From Chrysopilus asiliformis (Eukaryota > Arthropoda > Insecta > Diptera > Rhagionidae), in assembly GCA_964034945.1 (NCBI GenBank), contig OZ035960.1, positions 49,021,002 through 49,085,001 of the forward strand: DNA of 64,000 nucleotides, read 5' to 3'. The translations under genes were made by a program, and so were the position numbers. How positions within the stretch are numbered: the first letter of the stretch is position 1; the number at the start of each line of letters is the position of its first letter. The notes under the pieces are model-generated. The model saw only the letters and a list, made by a program, of their open reading frames with translations. It searched no databases and was not told the origin of the DNA. Positions 32,313-61,450 of this stretch are shown piece by piece.

Positions 32313-32622
32313 AGCTGGAAACACAATTGATGCAGCATGCTGCAGCGTTGTGCGTTCACGCATCGCAATGCATGCAGCGCTGCAGTGCAGTGTCAAATGT
32401 CATTTGAAAACAAATTTAGGATTGCGCACACTTCATCTTCAAAGAAAATGCGCATATGTGGATAACCATTATTGCAGCATGCAGCAACGTTTTAATTTTT
32501 CAAAACGTTGCGTCGATGCACACGCATGCATTGCTGCTGCAGTATCAATTGTGTCTGCAGCGATAAGAATATACACGTTTGATGCGTGCATCGACATTAC
32601 TGCATCAATTGTGTTTCCAGCT
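32313..32622. mobile_element. TIR element H, short copy H2 (TAA flanks)
   Basis: AGCTGGAAACACAATTGATG and inverse, TAA at 32310-32312 and 32623-32625. Subterminal GCTGCAG repeats. 310 bp, no ORF. It serves as the empty-site control for element I in H1. Confidence 0.75.
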
Positions 32623-33984
32623 TAAGATTTACTTACCAACTTTCAAATTCTTCGAATATCTTTTGGAATGTGAACTAAATTTATAAAAATTCGTTCGTTT
32701 CATCACTACAGAAAGGCAAAATTTTTTTTTATTATAATAATAATAGTAATTAATTCGATAAAAAGTCGTTGATATTTTTTTTTTAATATTTTTTCTTTTA
32801 ATTATTATTTTTAAAAATTGTGTTTGTTTCTTCACTTTTTTCATCAATAATTTACATTTAAATTTTTTATACTTAACTTTTTTTCTGAATCTTTTCATTT
32901 TGTTCAAGATTTTCTTTTGTTTGTTTGTTTTTTTTTACTTTAAATGTTTTATGTATTTTCTTTTAATTCACATTCTTTCACTACGGTTTTTGTATTAATT
33001 ACTGTTTTTTTTTATAAACGTTTTTCTTTTTTTTTCTGTTTTGAGAAAAAATACTAATTTTGACCAAATTCATTGGTTTTTTTCACTTGTTTGTTAATAG
33101 CTTTGATCTTTAATATTTTGTCAATACGTTTGTCAACAATTTTTTTTTAATTTTCTCAAGTAGTTGCGTCTAAATGTTCACTTCGAATACATAATCATGA
33201 ATTTATTCAAATTCTTGAAATGTTCTCGATTACATATTATTAATTTAATATTCGTTTTTGAAATGTTGTCCGTTTATTTAAGTTTTTCATCAAAATTTTT
33301 ATATTATATTTTTGTGTGATCGACTTGAGTTGTTTGTTATTTTACAAGGACCCGTAATTTTTCCATGTTCGTGAGGTTTAAAAGTTAATTTCCAAGTTTT
33401 TTTTTTTTAATTTTATGCAATCCAAAATAGGATTTTTTTTTTTTTGAAAATGAAAAAGGTAAACATTTACAAACTTAACAAACCCAACTTTGATTCATTT
33501 CTCTTGGTTAATAAATCATCCTCAAAGAAAGTTGTCTACACAAGTAAATTATAGTGAATGCTTTATGTTGTAAAAATTAAAAAAAAAAGAAATGGACATT
33601 TTTCTGGTTTTTAGGACTTTGGATAAGATGTGTTTTAAAAAAAAAATAAAGTTTTTGGGTAACACAAGAAATTGCCGCTATGTTCTACCAAAAAAAGGTC
33701 AAAATCCCTTTTTTTATTTTGTGAAAATGGCATTTCCAAATTTTATGAAAATCGACTATCTTCAGTAACAAAAATAGGTTTTCTGCAGAGTTTGGTAGAA
33801 TTCTAGGGGGAAACGTTCTGTTTCCAACTCTTTACTTGCTGGTCGTCGAAAGAAGATTTTACAAGTTTTAACTGTAAGGCGGTCATAAAAAAATCGAGGA
33901 GCCCCGATTCTAGTTATGTTATTGCATTTGATGTTTGCACAAGCCAACAAGGGAAACTTGACCTCAGCTGGTAAGATCGTTGAC
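32623..33984. other. Very AT-rich, gene-free
   Basis: Long T and A runs. No exon, TIR or tandem repeat is supported. Confidence 0.45.
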
Positions 33985-34308
33985 CAGGGGTGGTTTCATG
34001 TAACGTATTTTTGATCGACTGACTAATCAAAGGAAATCTTTAGTACACCAAAAATTATCACACTAGCCGACACTCATTTTGGTCCACACATTTATAATTT
34101 GGAAATAAACAATATTTTTCCTTCATATCTCAAAAGGTAGAGCTGATACAGCCAAACTACTTCAAATTCAGCGACCCCAAATTGCCCAGAAAAGACTTAT
34201 ATCGTGGGCACCAGAATAAGTGTCAACCTGCGCAATAATTTTTGGTCGACTCACGATTTCCTTCGACTAGTCAGTCGATCGAAAATAAGTTACATGAAGC
34301 CACCCCAG
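33985..34308. mobile_element. hAT-like MITE M
   Basis: CAGGGGTGGTTTCATGTAAC on the left pairs with the inverse of GTTACATGAAGCCACCCCAG. Subterminal inverted GATCGACTGACTAAT/ACTAGTCAGTCGATC. No 8-bp duplication is recognisable. A diverged relative lies at 43.4-44.03 kb. Confidence 0.6.
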
Positions 34309-34436
34309 GACACAGCAGATTTGGTTACAGAATTGAAGGACATCGGCACGCGATCAGGACCAATGGCGGGAGACATTGTTGCAGGTCAATACCGGAAACA
34401 TGTTATAGCGCCAAAGAGAAATTTAAGGATTATAAC

Positions 34437-34562
34437 AGAAAAAAAGTTCAAAATACAGGACCGAAATATAGAAAAAAGTTCGAAATACAGGACCGAAGTA
34501 CAAAAAAAAGTTCGAAATGCAGGACCGAAATACAAAAAAAAAGTTCGAAATACAGGATCCGT
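34437..34562. repeat. Short tandem repeat, unit about 34 bp
   Basis: About four units of AAAAAAGTTCGAAATACAGG plus ACCGAAATAC with varying A runs. Lysine-rich ORFs here come from the repeat. Confidence 0.75.
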
Positions 34563-35196
34563 CAATTTAGTACATTTTTGACTGGGAATAAAACTGGAAC
34601 ATGTTTAAGGACCCCCAAAAAACTGAACTCCTTATATAAGAAAAAACATTCAACGCCCGAAAACTTAAGAGTCCGGTTGTTCTTTCTTTGTTCAATTGAT
34701 ATGTTGATTTTGACCGCCGATTGGTTGTAACTACAATTTAAGGGAGGGAAGGAAAACAGGAAATTTGCAAATCTATCGCCATATTGGCATTTTCAAATGT
34801 CCTGAAAAATGGAACGACTTATCGTTAGCTGAATATTGGTTTCCCGTATAAATATAGGAACTTATACTATGAAATTTTAAGGTTTATTGGTCATCTGGAA
34901 TATTTTTATTTCTCTCGAAACCATTTCAAGTTCCGGGTCGCCCACGGTGAACGATTGAATACAATGGCAATAATTTTAATTGAACAAAATCGAGAATTGA
35001 TATTTAATTAAAACAATGGAGAATTGGAGGAATTAACATTTTAAAACCATAACCAATATTTAGTCGACGTTGTGCAAAAGGTCGAAATATCACATTGCGA
35101 ACCGAGCACATTTTGGCACCAGCCATTTCTGTGAACTCGAACATGAACCCAAATATTTTCATGGTAATATTATGGAATATAACCGGAATTTGTATA

Positions 35197-35968
35197 TAGT
35201 GTGACCTCGGTAATGACAACTATAGTAGACAGAGCCTGTTGAAATAACCGAGTCAGTTGCGTTAATCGAGTCACAACATTATCTGTCAAAAAGGGAAACA
35301 TAAGTTCTTAAACAATATAACAGCTCCAAAAATAGGGTAAAACCTCTACCATTTGTAACGTAGTTTTTATGTTGCAAAATTATTTACAATACTAAATAAA
35401 TAGTAAATACTGCAAAAGTATTTACACCAAGTTTTTCAAACATCAAAGTTCAGTCGGATAACCCGGCCCTTACACGCGTCTGTAGAGCTGACACAGTCTC
35501 GTGTAAATGCACTGACTGCCAGTTCGCTAAATGTCTTTTAATTCGTTGTCAGTAATTTGACATTTGAAGTCTGTGCTACTGACAGACTTTACAGTCGCGT
35601 GTAAAGGCCGGGTTAGCCTCAAAAAAATTCAACTGGAATATTATGATCCAATTCAAAAATTCAATTTTGAGAGTTTATAATCTCGCCATACACAAATTGT
35701 ACGATTGCCTGCCAATTTTAGTTTTCGTGTGTTTTTTTGTTTTGTAACAGCCATTCTTTAATAAATGAAAACATGGAATATATAATAAAGTCAATAAAAG
35801 ATTTCCTGCAACTATTTTTTATCTTTTTTTGATCGAAACAGTATCAGATTATAAAAAAGTTGCGTTAATCGAGTCAACCTTATTTGGGGAAGTTGCGTTT
35901 ATTGAGTCAACAGTGTAAAATTATAGGTGTTGCGTTCTTCGAGGGTTGCGTTTACCGAGGTCACACTG
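35197..35968. mobile_element. TA-flanked element L (pogo-like ends)
   Basis: Left TA-TAGTGTGACCTCGGTAATG; right inverse (CGAGGTCACACTG-TA). Repeated GTTGCGTT..CGAGTCAAC motifs near both ends. No transposase. It is split by element E1. Confidence 0.65.
35461..35613. mobile_element. MITE E1 nested in L
   Basis: ACCCGGCCCTTACACGCG and inverse, flanked by TA on each side. Subterminal CTGTAGAGCTGACACAGT/ACTGACAGACTTTACAG. 153 bp. A second, left-truncated copy ends at 43970. Confidence 0.7.
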
Positions 35969-38880
35969 TATTAGAAAAAACAAAAAAATTCCCCGTAAAA
36001 ATTACAACACACCGATCCGTTCGTTACGATTACGATCCATTATAAGGCCCCCAAGTTTCGATGCCTTGGTTTTCCGGATTTTAATTTTTTTAGGGATCCT
36101 TAAAACAGGCATGTAGAAATTCGGTTTTCTGAACTCTTCGGTTTTTACTAGTAAAAAAATTGAAGTTTAAAATTTCGAGCAGGGGGAGGGGGGGGGGGGG
36201 GGGAGGGTAAGGAGTTGTAGACAATATAAATCATTCTTGTATGGCTCGTAATCCTTTTTAAATTGCAATCGATAAAGAACTTGACCTCCGAAGATGCTTA
36301 AACGATTTTCTTTCTCCCTGTCCGCACCTACAGTTTAAAAAAAATGAATTCGGCCATTTACAAGGTTTTTTTTAGAACCCATCAATAGCAAATGAAATGA
36401 AGAGAGTATATATGTGTTTATTGGGTTCAAAACGAATCTATTCCATTTTTGAAAAAAATTAAGTTTCGATTGATTTTGGTTTCTACGACTTACTTAACCA
36501 TTCGTTATGATCAAACGGTTTTATGCCGTTAAAAATCGGTTAGCCACTTTTCGTGACTCGATTTTTGACTATTGTATTTGTTGTTTTGTACTAATAACAA
36601 CAGCCAATTTCGAGTCACGAATAGTAACGCTTCTAAGATAATCGACCTGTTAATTTCATGATCAATGCGACCATTATTTTGTGCAATTTCCCATTGGGGG
36701 GCAAAATTTGCTGCCACTTCTGGCTCCGTTTTACTAGAGTACTGAAAATTTGACCTGAAAGGTAAAACTATTTCATTTGCTGGACTAGAAAGGGCGGATT
36801 ATAATAAGTATCATGTATTTCCTCAAAAAAGGTTTAGTCAAAACCATGGCAAAATACACCACCATTCACTTTTATCCCGAAGCCCCAAAACCACAAATTT
36901 CGCCCAAAATCCCAAAAATAAAACAAACAAAGAAAAAACAATTGAAAAATGGCAAAAAATTAAAAAAAGAACGTTTAAAAATGATTTTTTCTTGTCTATT
37001 TAAAATAATTATAATCAATAAACTTATCCAAAAAAAAAAAGAAAATATTTTGTTTTTTTGTATCACTTTACAAAAGATGATGGTCAATTATTTTGTTCTT
37101 ACATTGATATAATTTCTTTTTTTCACGTTTTCTTTTTAAACTTAATTTAACCATTCACAGGCTTGCAAATCAAAGAGAGAAAAAATAAGCATTCTAATTT
37201 TTACAAGGATTTTTTTCGCATTTTTTAAAAGTATTCATCAACAAATATGCATCTGTATTTGAAAAATTCCCTTGGGATGATTGATGTGGGCTTTGCATCA
37301 AAAAGTTATTTATGGCTTCTTGAATACAAGAGAGATCATTTCTTTGTTTCAATTGTCAAATAGTGAAATAAAGTGTCGAGCGAAAATATGAAATCGTGCG
37401 GAGAATAAGAGCTATATTGCATATAAAGTACGTTGCGTTGCCGCATTATGAGAAGTCAAACGAATTTAGATATTTTTCCTTCTTCAAAACGTTATTTTTT
37501 GCACAATATTTATTCATTTTTGTTTAATTTGGTTGAGCAAATGTAAACCTTTTGTAGAAGAAAAAACGTCAAAATTGGCTTGGCTGTCTTTAAAATTTAA
37601 AAATGTTGCGCTAACGCAACACACTCGTATGTCACAGCTACAAGTAGAAAATTAATTAATTGAAATAGAATAGCAAAAATAAAAATTCAACGAGCAAATG
37701 TATTAAAATTAACAATTGAAAGGTTTTGTTTTTTTATTACAAAAAATTATTTTATTGTATAATAAAATAAAAAGAAAATGGAATTGAATGAATGATAAAT
37801 TTTTATTATTATTTTCAAAATTTATTAATCTTGCATATGTGTGGGTGTGAAAAACTACTTAAAAATTATAAAAAAAAAAATTCACTTATGATCTCTTTGC
37901 TCATATTTAGAAACTACATGACAAAATTAGATAAAGTAAAAATCTCCGTGTGACATTTTGATAGATTTCGCATGTTTTACAAATCTACGAAATATAAAAA
38001 TTTGGTTTCGATCGCAAACTAATTTACTTTCAATTTGATTTTTTTTTTGACCTTTTTTTTTAGATTTTTTAAATTGTTTGTTAAATTAGGCATTTAAAAA
38101 CAATGTTTGTATATTTTACAATAATCAGGGTCCATTGCAATGTAAACAAATCAATTAATAATGAATTAGTTAATTGAATAATAACAAGAAGGAAACGTTA
38201 TGAAAAAATTGACCCTTCATCACATTATCATAATCAAATTCTACTCAGTGTCGTCAATTCATTTTACAAAGCACTCATAATTTACAAAACGAGAAAAATT
38301 CTGTTGTTGTTAGTGGTGTTTTTTTGACAAGTTTCGCGTTTGTTTTATTTGCATTTGATTTTCAATTAATTGGAATACTTAATTGTGAAATGGAAACAAA
38401 AAGAGATTTGAACAGAGTTTTTGTCTCGTTATTTTTAAAAATCTATTGTTTTTTTGCGATTGCTAATTATTTATTAACAAAAAGAAGTTTTTTTTCCATC
38501 TCAGAAATCCAAAATCCTCTTATAATCTTAATTTTTCGACTGTCTGCTAATTGAACTATTTTTTCTATTTTAATTTATTTTTAAATCTTAATTAAAATCC
38601 GGTTGAAAGTTTAAATCGTGCTGGAGTCTATGATGCGGTTAAATTATTATTTTTTCCATTCCAAGAGAATATTCTGCTATAATTTCGTACGAAGGCAAGA
38701 TATTGTTATTTAGAATCGTGTAATATTGTTTTATTGTGTTTTACTGATCGGATATCAGATTTATCAGAATTCTCATCTATTGAAAAATTTCGCAACTAAA
38801 ACAAATTATTTTTTTTTATCTCATCATCATCATCTCATCACTTTCTCTCTCTCTTCAATTTCAGTTTTATTACATTGATC
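35969..38880. other. AT-rich region 3' of Not3; G16 run
   Basis: No gene. A run of 16 G at 36188-36203 stands out. A TTTATT (AATAAA on minus) at 38574-38579 about 300 bases past the Not3 stop is a candidate polyadenylation signal. The rest is A/T homopolymers. Confidence 0.45.
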
Positions 38881-55149
<16,269 letters not shown>

Positions 55150-55812
55150 GGCTATGTAAATCTATTGTACGAGTATTCAGACATAGTCTAAACATACAAA
55201 ATTTAATGAAAAATAATTGTGTAAATCTATTTCTCAAATGCACTCAATTGGACTTTTTATTGACGCGAATTTTCCTGTCAATGTTTCGATTTTTCTGCTT
55301 TTTGTTCACATTCAAGATGGCCGTTCACTAACCCATTCGCGATTTTCCTCAGTTTATACACACTGCCAAAGAATGTCACGAAATCAACAACGGAAAACAC
55401 ACGTCTGGAGATTAGTTCTTCGGAGTACTGCATGCGGTGTAGTTTCCAAAATTCACTAAATTGAGAAATTTGCATTACAAACAAATTGAAAACTCAATCT
55501 AATTAATATTGCGTAACTTGGAATTTCCCATGAACCACTTCTTTTCCGTTTAGGCATTAGTCGTTTTCTCGCACAAGTATTATGGAATTTGAAAATAAAA
55601 ATGAAAGTAATGCACGCAAGATTTATTAAAAAGCGTTGAAATTCCTTTTTTCAATGAATTTGATTGATTTAATTTAATTTGCTAGAGATAAAATCAAATA
55701 ACGACTTAAAAATATTTTCATTTCTATCCAATGCCTTCCATACCTCTTAAGCTGAGGAAGAATTATTTTCAAATTCTTTTACGCCTTCATGCTCGATTTT
55801 TCTCCAGAGTAA

Positions 55813-56293
55813 TGCGGTCCCTAGACGTACAATATTATTGTGCAATATATTGTACAATATTATTGACATGCCCCTAGACGATGCAGTGTTATTGCACAAT
55901 AAATCATTTTACGTTTAATCATGAGCAGTCAACATGTCGTTAAATGACATAGAAGCTAGTTGTGTAGCCATTGCACTCGCTGTCGAATTTGAAAAAAAAA
56001 GCGCAGATGGTTGAAGGAGTGGTTAAAAAAAGAATGACTTAAAAATAAGCGAACCAAGGCATTTTCTTCGCCATAGCTAGCTGTACTTTCGGCGATATTT
56101 CATACGATACTGAGCCAATATTGTGCAATATCGCCCTCAGACTATACAATAAAACCTTATTGTGCAATAAAAATCAAACCAAATGTTGATTCCTTCAATA
56201 TATTGCACAACCGTTCAATATTACCCCTAGACGGTCAATATATTGCACAATATTGAAATATTGCACAATAATATTGCACGTCTAGGGGCCACT
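55813..56293 (+). mobile_element. PIF/Harbinger-like element N (TAA flanks)
   Basis: TGCGGTCCCTAGACGTACAA left, inverse of TTGCACGTCTAGGGGCCACT right; TAA at 55810-55812 and 56294-56296. TATTGTGCAATA iterons fill both ends. Interior ORF starts MSLNDIEASCVAIALAVEFE and, with a one-base frame correction at an A run, continues KKKRRWLKEWLKKR, a typical Harbinger transposase N-terminus. Confidence 0.75.
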
Positions 56294-56621
56294 TAAGAAA
56301 AAAATATTTTTCATTTGATTATTGTTTTTTGATCCTAGATAGGATGATTATATAATACTAGATTGTGGCCATCGGAAAACCGTTGACGTTTCGAAAAGTT
56401 TCATGAAAATTTTGTTAAAAAAATCAATTTTGATTTCAGTTTTTTTTAAATAATTTCTTCTGTTTAAATTTTTGAAGTCCTTCATCCATAAAATAAGTAC
56501 TTTAACTAATGCATTAAAACATTTTTCGTTCAAATCTGTGATAATGGCCAAAAACTTTTAAAGTTTCAACGGAGAATTTAAAAATTTCAACGGGCATAAC
56601 TACCACGATTGCCACACTTTA

Positions 56622-57016
56622 AGCCTAGTACGCAGTTCGAGTAAAATGAAATTTTAACGCGGTCTCCAAATTGGCACATTAAAACCGAAGTAAAAACTGT
56701 TTGTGGAGAAAAAACATTGACAGCCGAGCACACACAATTAAAAAACCACACTCGTTAAGAAAACTGGAAACAGAACCTCTATTATTTTCATCTGTCAAAT
56801 TTTTACCTCGAATTTAATGTACCGAACAGTTAAAATGCTGGTAAAATCAAGTGGAGACTTTCTACGCCAACTAGTGAGGCAACATTGCAACATGAGTTTT
56901 TCACATCATTTTACCAGCGAACTGCGTACCGCTTGGTAAAATTTCTGAGGTTAAATTTAAGCGCAGTGTTAAATTTGTATGGAAAATTCCATTTTACTCG
57001 AACTGCGTACTAGGCT
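56622..57016. mobile_element. TTA-flanked MITE R, complete copy
   Basis: AGCCTAGTACGCAGTTCGAG and its inverse, TTA at 56619-56621 and 57017-57019. Subterminal AAAATTTAACGC-like and GCGAACTGCG motifs. 395 bp, no ORF. The half copy is at 17161. Confidence 0.75.
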
Positions 57017-59660
57017 TTAGTAGTCACTGAATTTTTCTTTTAGTAACTCTAGTTCTAATTTGAAATTTCAAACCATCAAAATTTGAAATTTCACTTTTGC
57101 ATGGAAAACTGTTATAACAGTCAGGGCTACCAAATTGGTGGTTGTACCCTTAAATTTAGGGGGGAAATATATGAAATGGTGTGAATTTCGGCGGTTAAAT
57201 TTTTTAGCGGTCTGTACTTAGAAACTAGCACTGCTGTTTCTCTCCGTGCCAGAAAGCCGAACCACAAAGAGCTTAATGTTCAAAAACGTTTCGAGTTTAA
57301 TTTTCGAATCTGACGTTAAGAAGTCGGTAAGGATAACGCTAATTCGTCCTCAAATTTCACGGAAAAAATCTCATCTGACGTTATTGGGGTCGCTGATAAC
57401 ATTAGAAACAAGTTCTGTATTTATTAGACAAAAAAACCAACGTTTCCTCCAGCAGCACTGGGAGATTGCGGAAGTTATAAATAAAACAACAAAATTGAGT
57501 TAAAACATTGTCTTTATTTAGAATTTTATTATTTATAATTTTTTATTATTCACAACAAATTATTATTATTTTGTTATTATTATTATTTATTACAAGAGAT
57601 ACATATTCAATATGTCCTTTCAGTATTGTTTTTTTCCTTATAATACTGATGTCATCTAACCTTAACTAATAAAAAATAACCGTACACCAGATATTTCGAT
57701 TTTTTTTTTTTAAATAACGCATTTCGCATAACAAACAGGTAACGGCTAATTTGTGTTTAAAACTCATCTTTGTTTTTTATTTTTTGTTTAGAATCAATAA
57801 AATTTTGTTTCACATTTTTGGTGATTTATTTCTTATTTCATATTTTTTAAGAACAACTCGTAAGTCGATTTTTTAAAGTTAAAATCAACGAAAACTCCCA
57901 ATTGGGAACTAAAGTTGGGGCCTAATTCTTATTGCAACTTGCATTCAAATATACCGATTGTTTGCATTACTTTTTTGAGGTTGTTTTACATTTTTATCGA
58001 AATTTTTCATTATTCTTTGTAAAATTAATGCAAGTAATAAATTGAAATGAATGCGTGTAGCTATTTAAGAATTAAAGTTTCTCGTTGATTTAAATAATCT
58101 ACTTTTGATTTTTAATTTGAGAAAATATTTTCCAATTTCAATAATTTCCCTTAATAACATGATTAAAACAATTCGTACACCATAGTAATTTTATTACACA
58201 TTTTTCTTTTCGCCTAATTTTTTTCTAATATTTTATTTAAAGGTAACACGTAGATAGAGTATGAGAGTAGATAGTTTAGCGCCATTTGCACTCACGAATC
58301 GATCAAACAGACTCTGTTTGACTTAAATTTTTTAATCTAAAGATAACTTAATGCAATTTGGGCAGATAAAAAAACTTGGAAATTATATTCCTTCGAAAAC
58401 CTTTTACATTTTTGATATATTTAATATACTTAAGTTTTATCTTGATAATAACATCCTTTTGTAGAAGCATTTAGATATAAATTCGGTTCAACTTATCTAA
58501 ATGTAACGCAACGTACTCATTAGAGCCATGCAATATTAAGTGCCAAACGAATTTGGCAATTCGTCCTTCTATAAAATGTTCTTTTTTGTGTACTTTTTAT
58601 TGATTGTACAAATAAAAACCTTTAGTATGCAGATGGAAAAGTTGTTTTTAAAAAAATTTTTGGGTCTTTAATAATTTAAGCTAGTTTTTAGTTTCTGTGT
58701 TTCGTTTGTGCAAACGACTCTTAGAGAGATAAATTAAGAATAGATCAATGTTTAATCCTAATATTTTATACCAGGCTATTAAGAATAGACAGGTAAACCA
58801 TTAATCACAAAACCTAATTGACAAGATCATGGATATAAAATGACTGTATCGATTTGATACACAAAACCATTACGGTTTATTTTTCGCATCTATTTTTACG
58901 AAAAATAAACATAAACAATAAAATCTCAACTCACTCGGTTTTCAAGGGAAACAGGTGACATATTTTTTGGTCATCAACGGTTTATGAACCATTTTCACAA
59001 AGCCTTTCAAAGATTTTTTCAAAGAATTTTTCTACTAATTGCAATAAAAAATGATATTTTCCCTCATTACCGCAAAAACTCTTTCAAATCATATTTTTTA
59101 TATGTTTTATTTCCTTTTTTCTACATACTTTCTATTGATTTCACTTTGGGGTAGGTATGTTTCAAATACATACCTGCCTTATTTTGACTCACTTCCACGT
59201 ATCCATTCGATTGATTTGAAATTTAGCACTCACATACAGTCCGCCGGTAATTTAAATACACATTTCCTTTTTTTAGAAAGATGTTAGAAAATTGAAACGT
59301 AACCAAACTATTTTATTCTTTTGAGTGCATTTAGAAAGTGTTATATGAATACCATTTAAAAAAATCATAGATATAAAAGGACCTCTGACCACCTCCTTCG
59401 ACAATGTTAAGGAGATAAGTGTACAAATTAATTTAGAAAATGCTTCGTAGATATTTTGTACACAATTCGACTGATATGCAGAATAAACAATTCTTTATAA
59501 CGACACCTTCTCTTCTGCTTCATAGCTCCTTACTACTTTCGAACCAATTGAATACAGAATTTCTCTGCATTGCCACCGTAATAAAACGTTTTCTTTCATC
59601 TCATCCCATTCTCCACTCTGCTCCCCTCCTCCAACTCACAAACTACCACCAAGGCCAAGG

Positions 59661-59917
59661 AAGATATGAGCCGTTATTTTTGAAAGCGGTATAAGTCCAT
59701 ATAAAAAATAGTTTATTTTCTTTAACATATTTATTAATTAATCATGCAAAATAAAATTTAACAAGTTCATATTTTTAAAAACATGACCCGAATTGATAAA
59801 CGTTTGCCAATATTTTTGCGTTTGCATATATTTTTAAGTTGTTCCAAACGCAAACCCTTAAATATCTTAATGTTGAATAAATGGACTTATACTACTTTCA
59901 AAAATAACGGCACATAT
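59661..59917. repeat. Inverted-repeat element, small
   Basis: ATGAGCCGTTATTTTTGAAA on the left and TTTCAAAAATAACGGCACAT on the right are inverse, continuing to ATAAGTCCAT. Spacer about 180 bp. No flanking duplication found. Confidence 0.5.
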
Positions 59918-60522
59918 GTTGCTGCCGTTTTCACCACTAGATAAGTGTCGTCTTTCCAAGAATTTTCGTTCCAAAAATTGTTTACTACAACCCTGCGACT
60001 CCTCTCCCGCTATCTCCGGGCCCTTTAGAGGGAATTTAATCAAATTCTTATCAGGCTTTTATATTTTAAATTATTTTTACAAACTCTAATAATTCTCTGT
60101 AAACTCTGCAAATCAGTTTATAAACAAGAAAAAAGCTGATTTTAACTTAGGTGTTCACAATATGCCAGTAAACTGAAAGAAAATAGAATACACAAGTTTG
60201 ATTTTTCAATATTCACAGAATGCGATCCAATTTCCTCTCAAATCGTCAGTTTTTAGACTTTTTCCCCCATAATGGAATGCAAATGAATTTTGATATCTTA
60301 GATTTGACAAATTGCAAAAGACGTTTAATGCATTCACGCTACAATTTCCTAAATTTACTTTAACTACATAATCCTATTGAATCCCTTTCCAAATGACATC
60401 AATTTTTTTTAAACTACAAATAAATATAGTGAACTATCATAAGTTTACATAATATGGATATGATAAAGAAATTTTCATTGAATATGTAAATAATTTTAAT
60501 TTAATTGATTTTATGTAGTAGA

Positions 60523-61450
60523 GATTGGACCAGTGTTGAAAAAATTATTGTGTTTCGCTATTTTGTTCTTTACTGTTTCGCTCTTAACGAAAATTACGCT
60601 TGCTCACGGTTTCCGACCGTCGTTCTCGGGAACGAAATCGATTTGCAAGTGCGACCACTATATCTTGAACTCGGCGGTACGGTTTGTAGGACTCGGATCG
60701 ATCTATACACATTTTTCGATCTTCCTCCCGAAGGAAAAAGAGAAAAAATTTCCTTCCTTTTGGGAACGAAATTGTTTCTATTTGAGATTTCTTTTCTTGC
60801 TCAAAGCGGCTCGTGGGCTACTCATAAAAATGAAATGTTAGAGCCTCGAGTGATGGATTTTGATTCATTTACGATCCATAGTCACGAAACTGATATTTAG
60901 CCGCTTTGAGTTATTATGGTGATCGGGTGTACAGAAACCATATCTTCCTATATTATCTGTAGGCTGAAATTATTTAAAGTAAGATATTGTAAATCCTGGA
61001 GGTCGAGAAAATTATCATTAGTGAGAGAACGATATTTCGTTCACAGCATTAAAGTTCTGTTCTTAAGAAACGCAAAAAAAAAAGATCTTGAAATGAAGAG
61101 TGAAAAACCATAATTTCATTCTGGTTGTACGTGTAAGCATGAAAACTAATTGAGAATACTAACCACTACGCCAGCCACCTTAGTGGTGGTAGGGTAGCTC
61201 TCGGGGGCGGTCGATTGTCGTTTGAAACGTTCTCTCTCGGAGTACCGAAAGGCGTTGGAACTAAGTTTCAGAAGTCAATCGACGCATGACGCTTCCGGGA
61301 GTTCACCTAGAAGTGACCTTATATACGTTTCAGCATTTTACTGAAAAGCAGAATTCCGTTCCCTAGTGAGCGATTTTTATTTTTCGTTGATTTCAATTCG
61401 TTCGTGGGAGAGGAACGAAAGAGTAGAAATGAGAACGTTTTGAACACTAG
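60523..61450. other. Possible degenerate element of balanced composition
   Basis: The left edge GACCAGTGTTGAAAAA and the right edge CGTTTTGAACACTAGATTGA are loosely inverted. The interior contains CTTCCTCCCGAAGGAA and CCACCTTAGTGGTGG small palindromes and two long overlapping frames without known domains. A pol III A-box-like TGGCGTAGTGG occurs on the minus strand near 61165, without a B box. Confidence 0.3.

Noticed and set aside
60505..60900. 131-residue frame at 60.5-60.9 kb
   Set aside because: No recognisable domain and a second overlapping long frame; kept only as an unexplained island.
61158..61181. tRNA-like A box (minus strand TGGCGTAGTGG)
   Set aside because: No B box and no cloverleaf downstream; not enough for a tRNA or SINE call.
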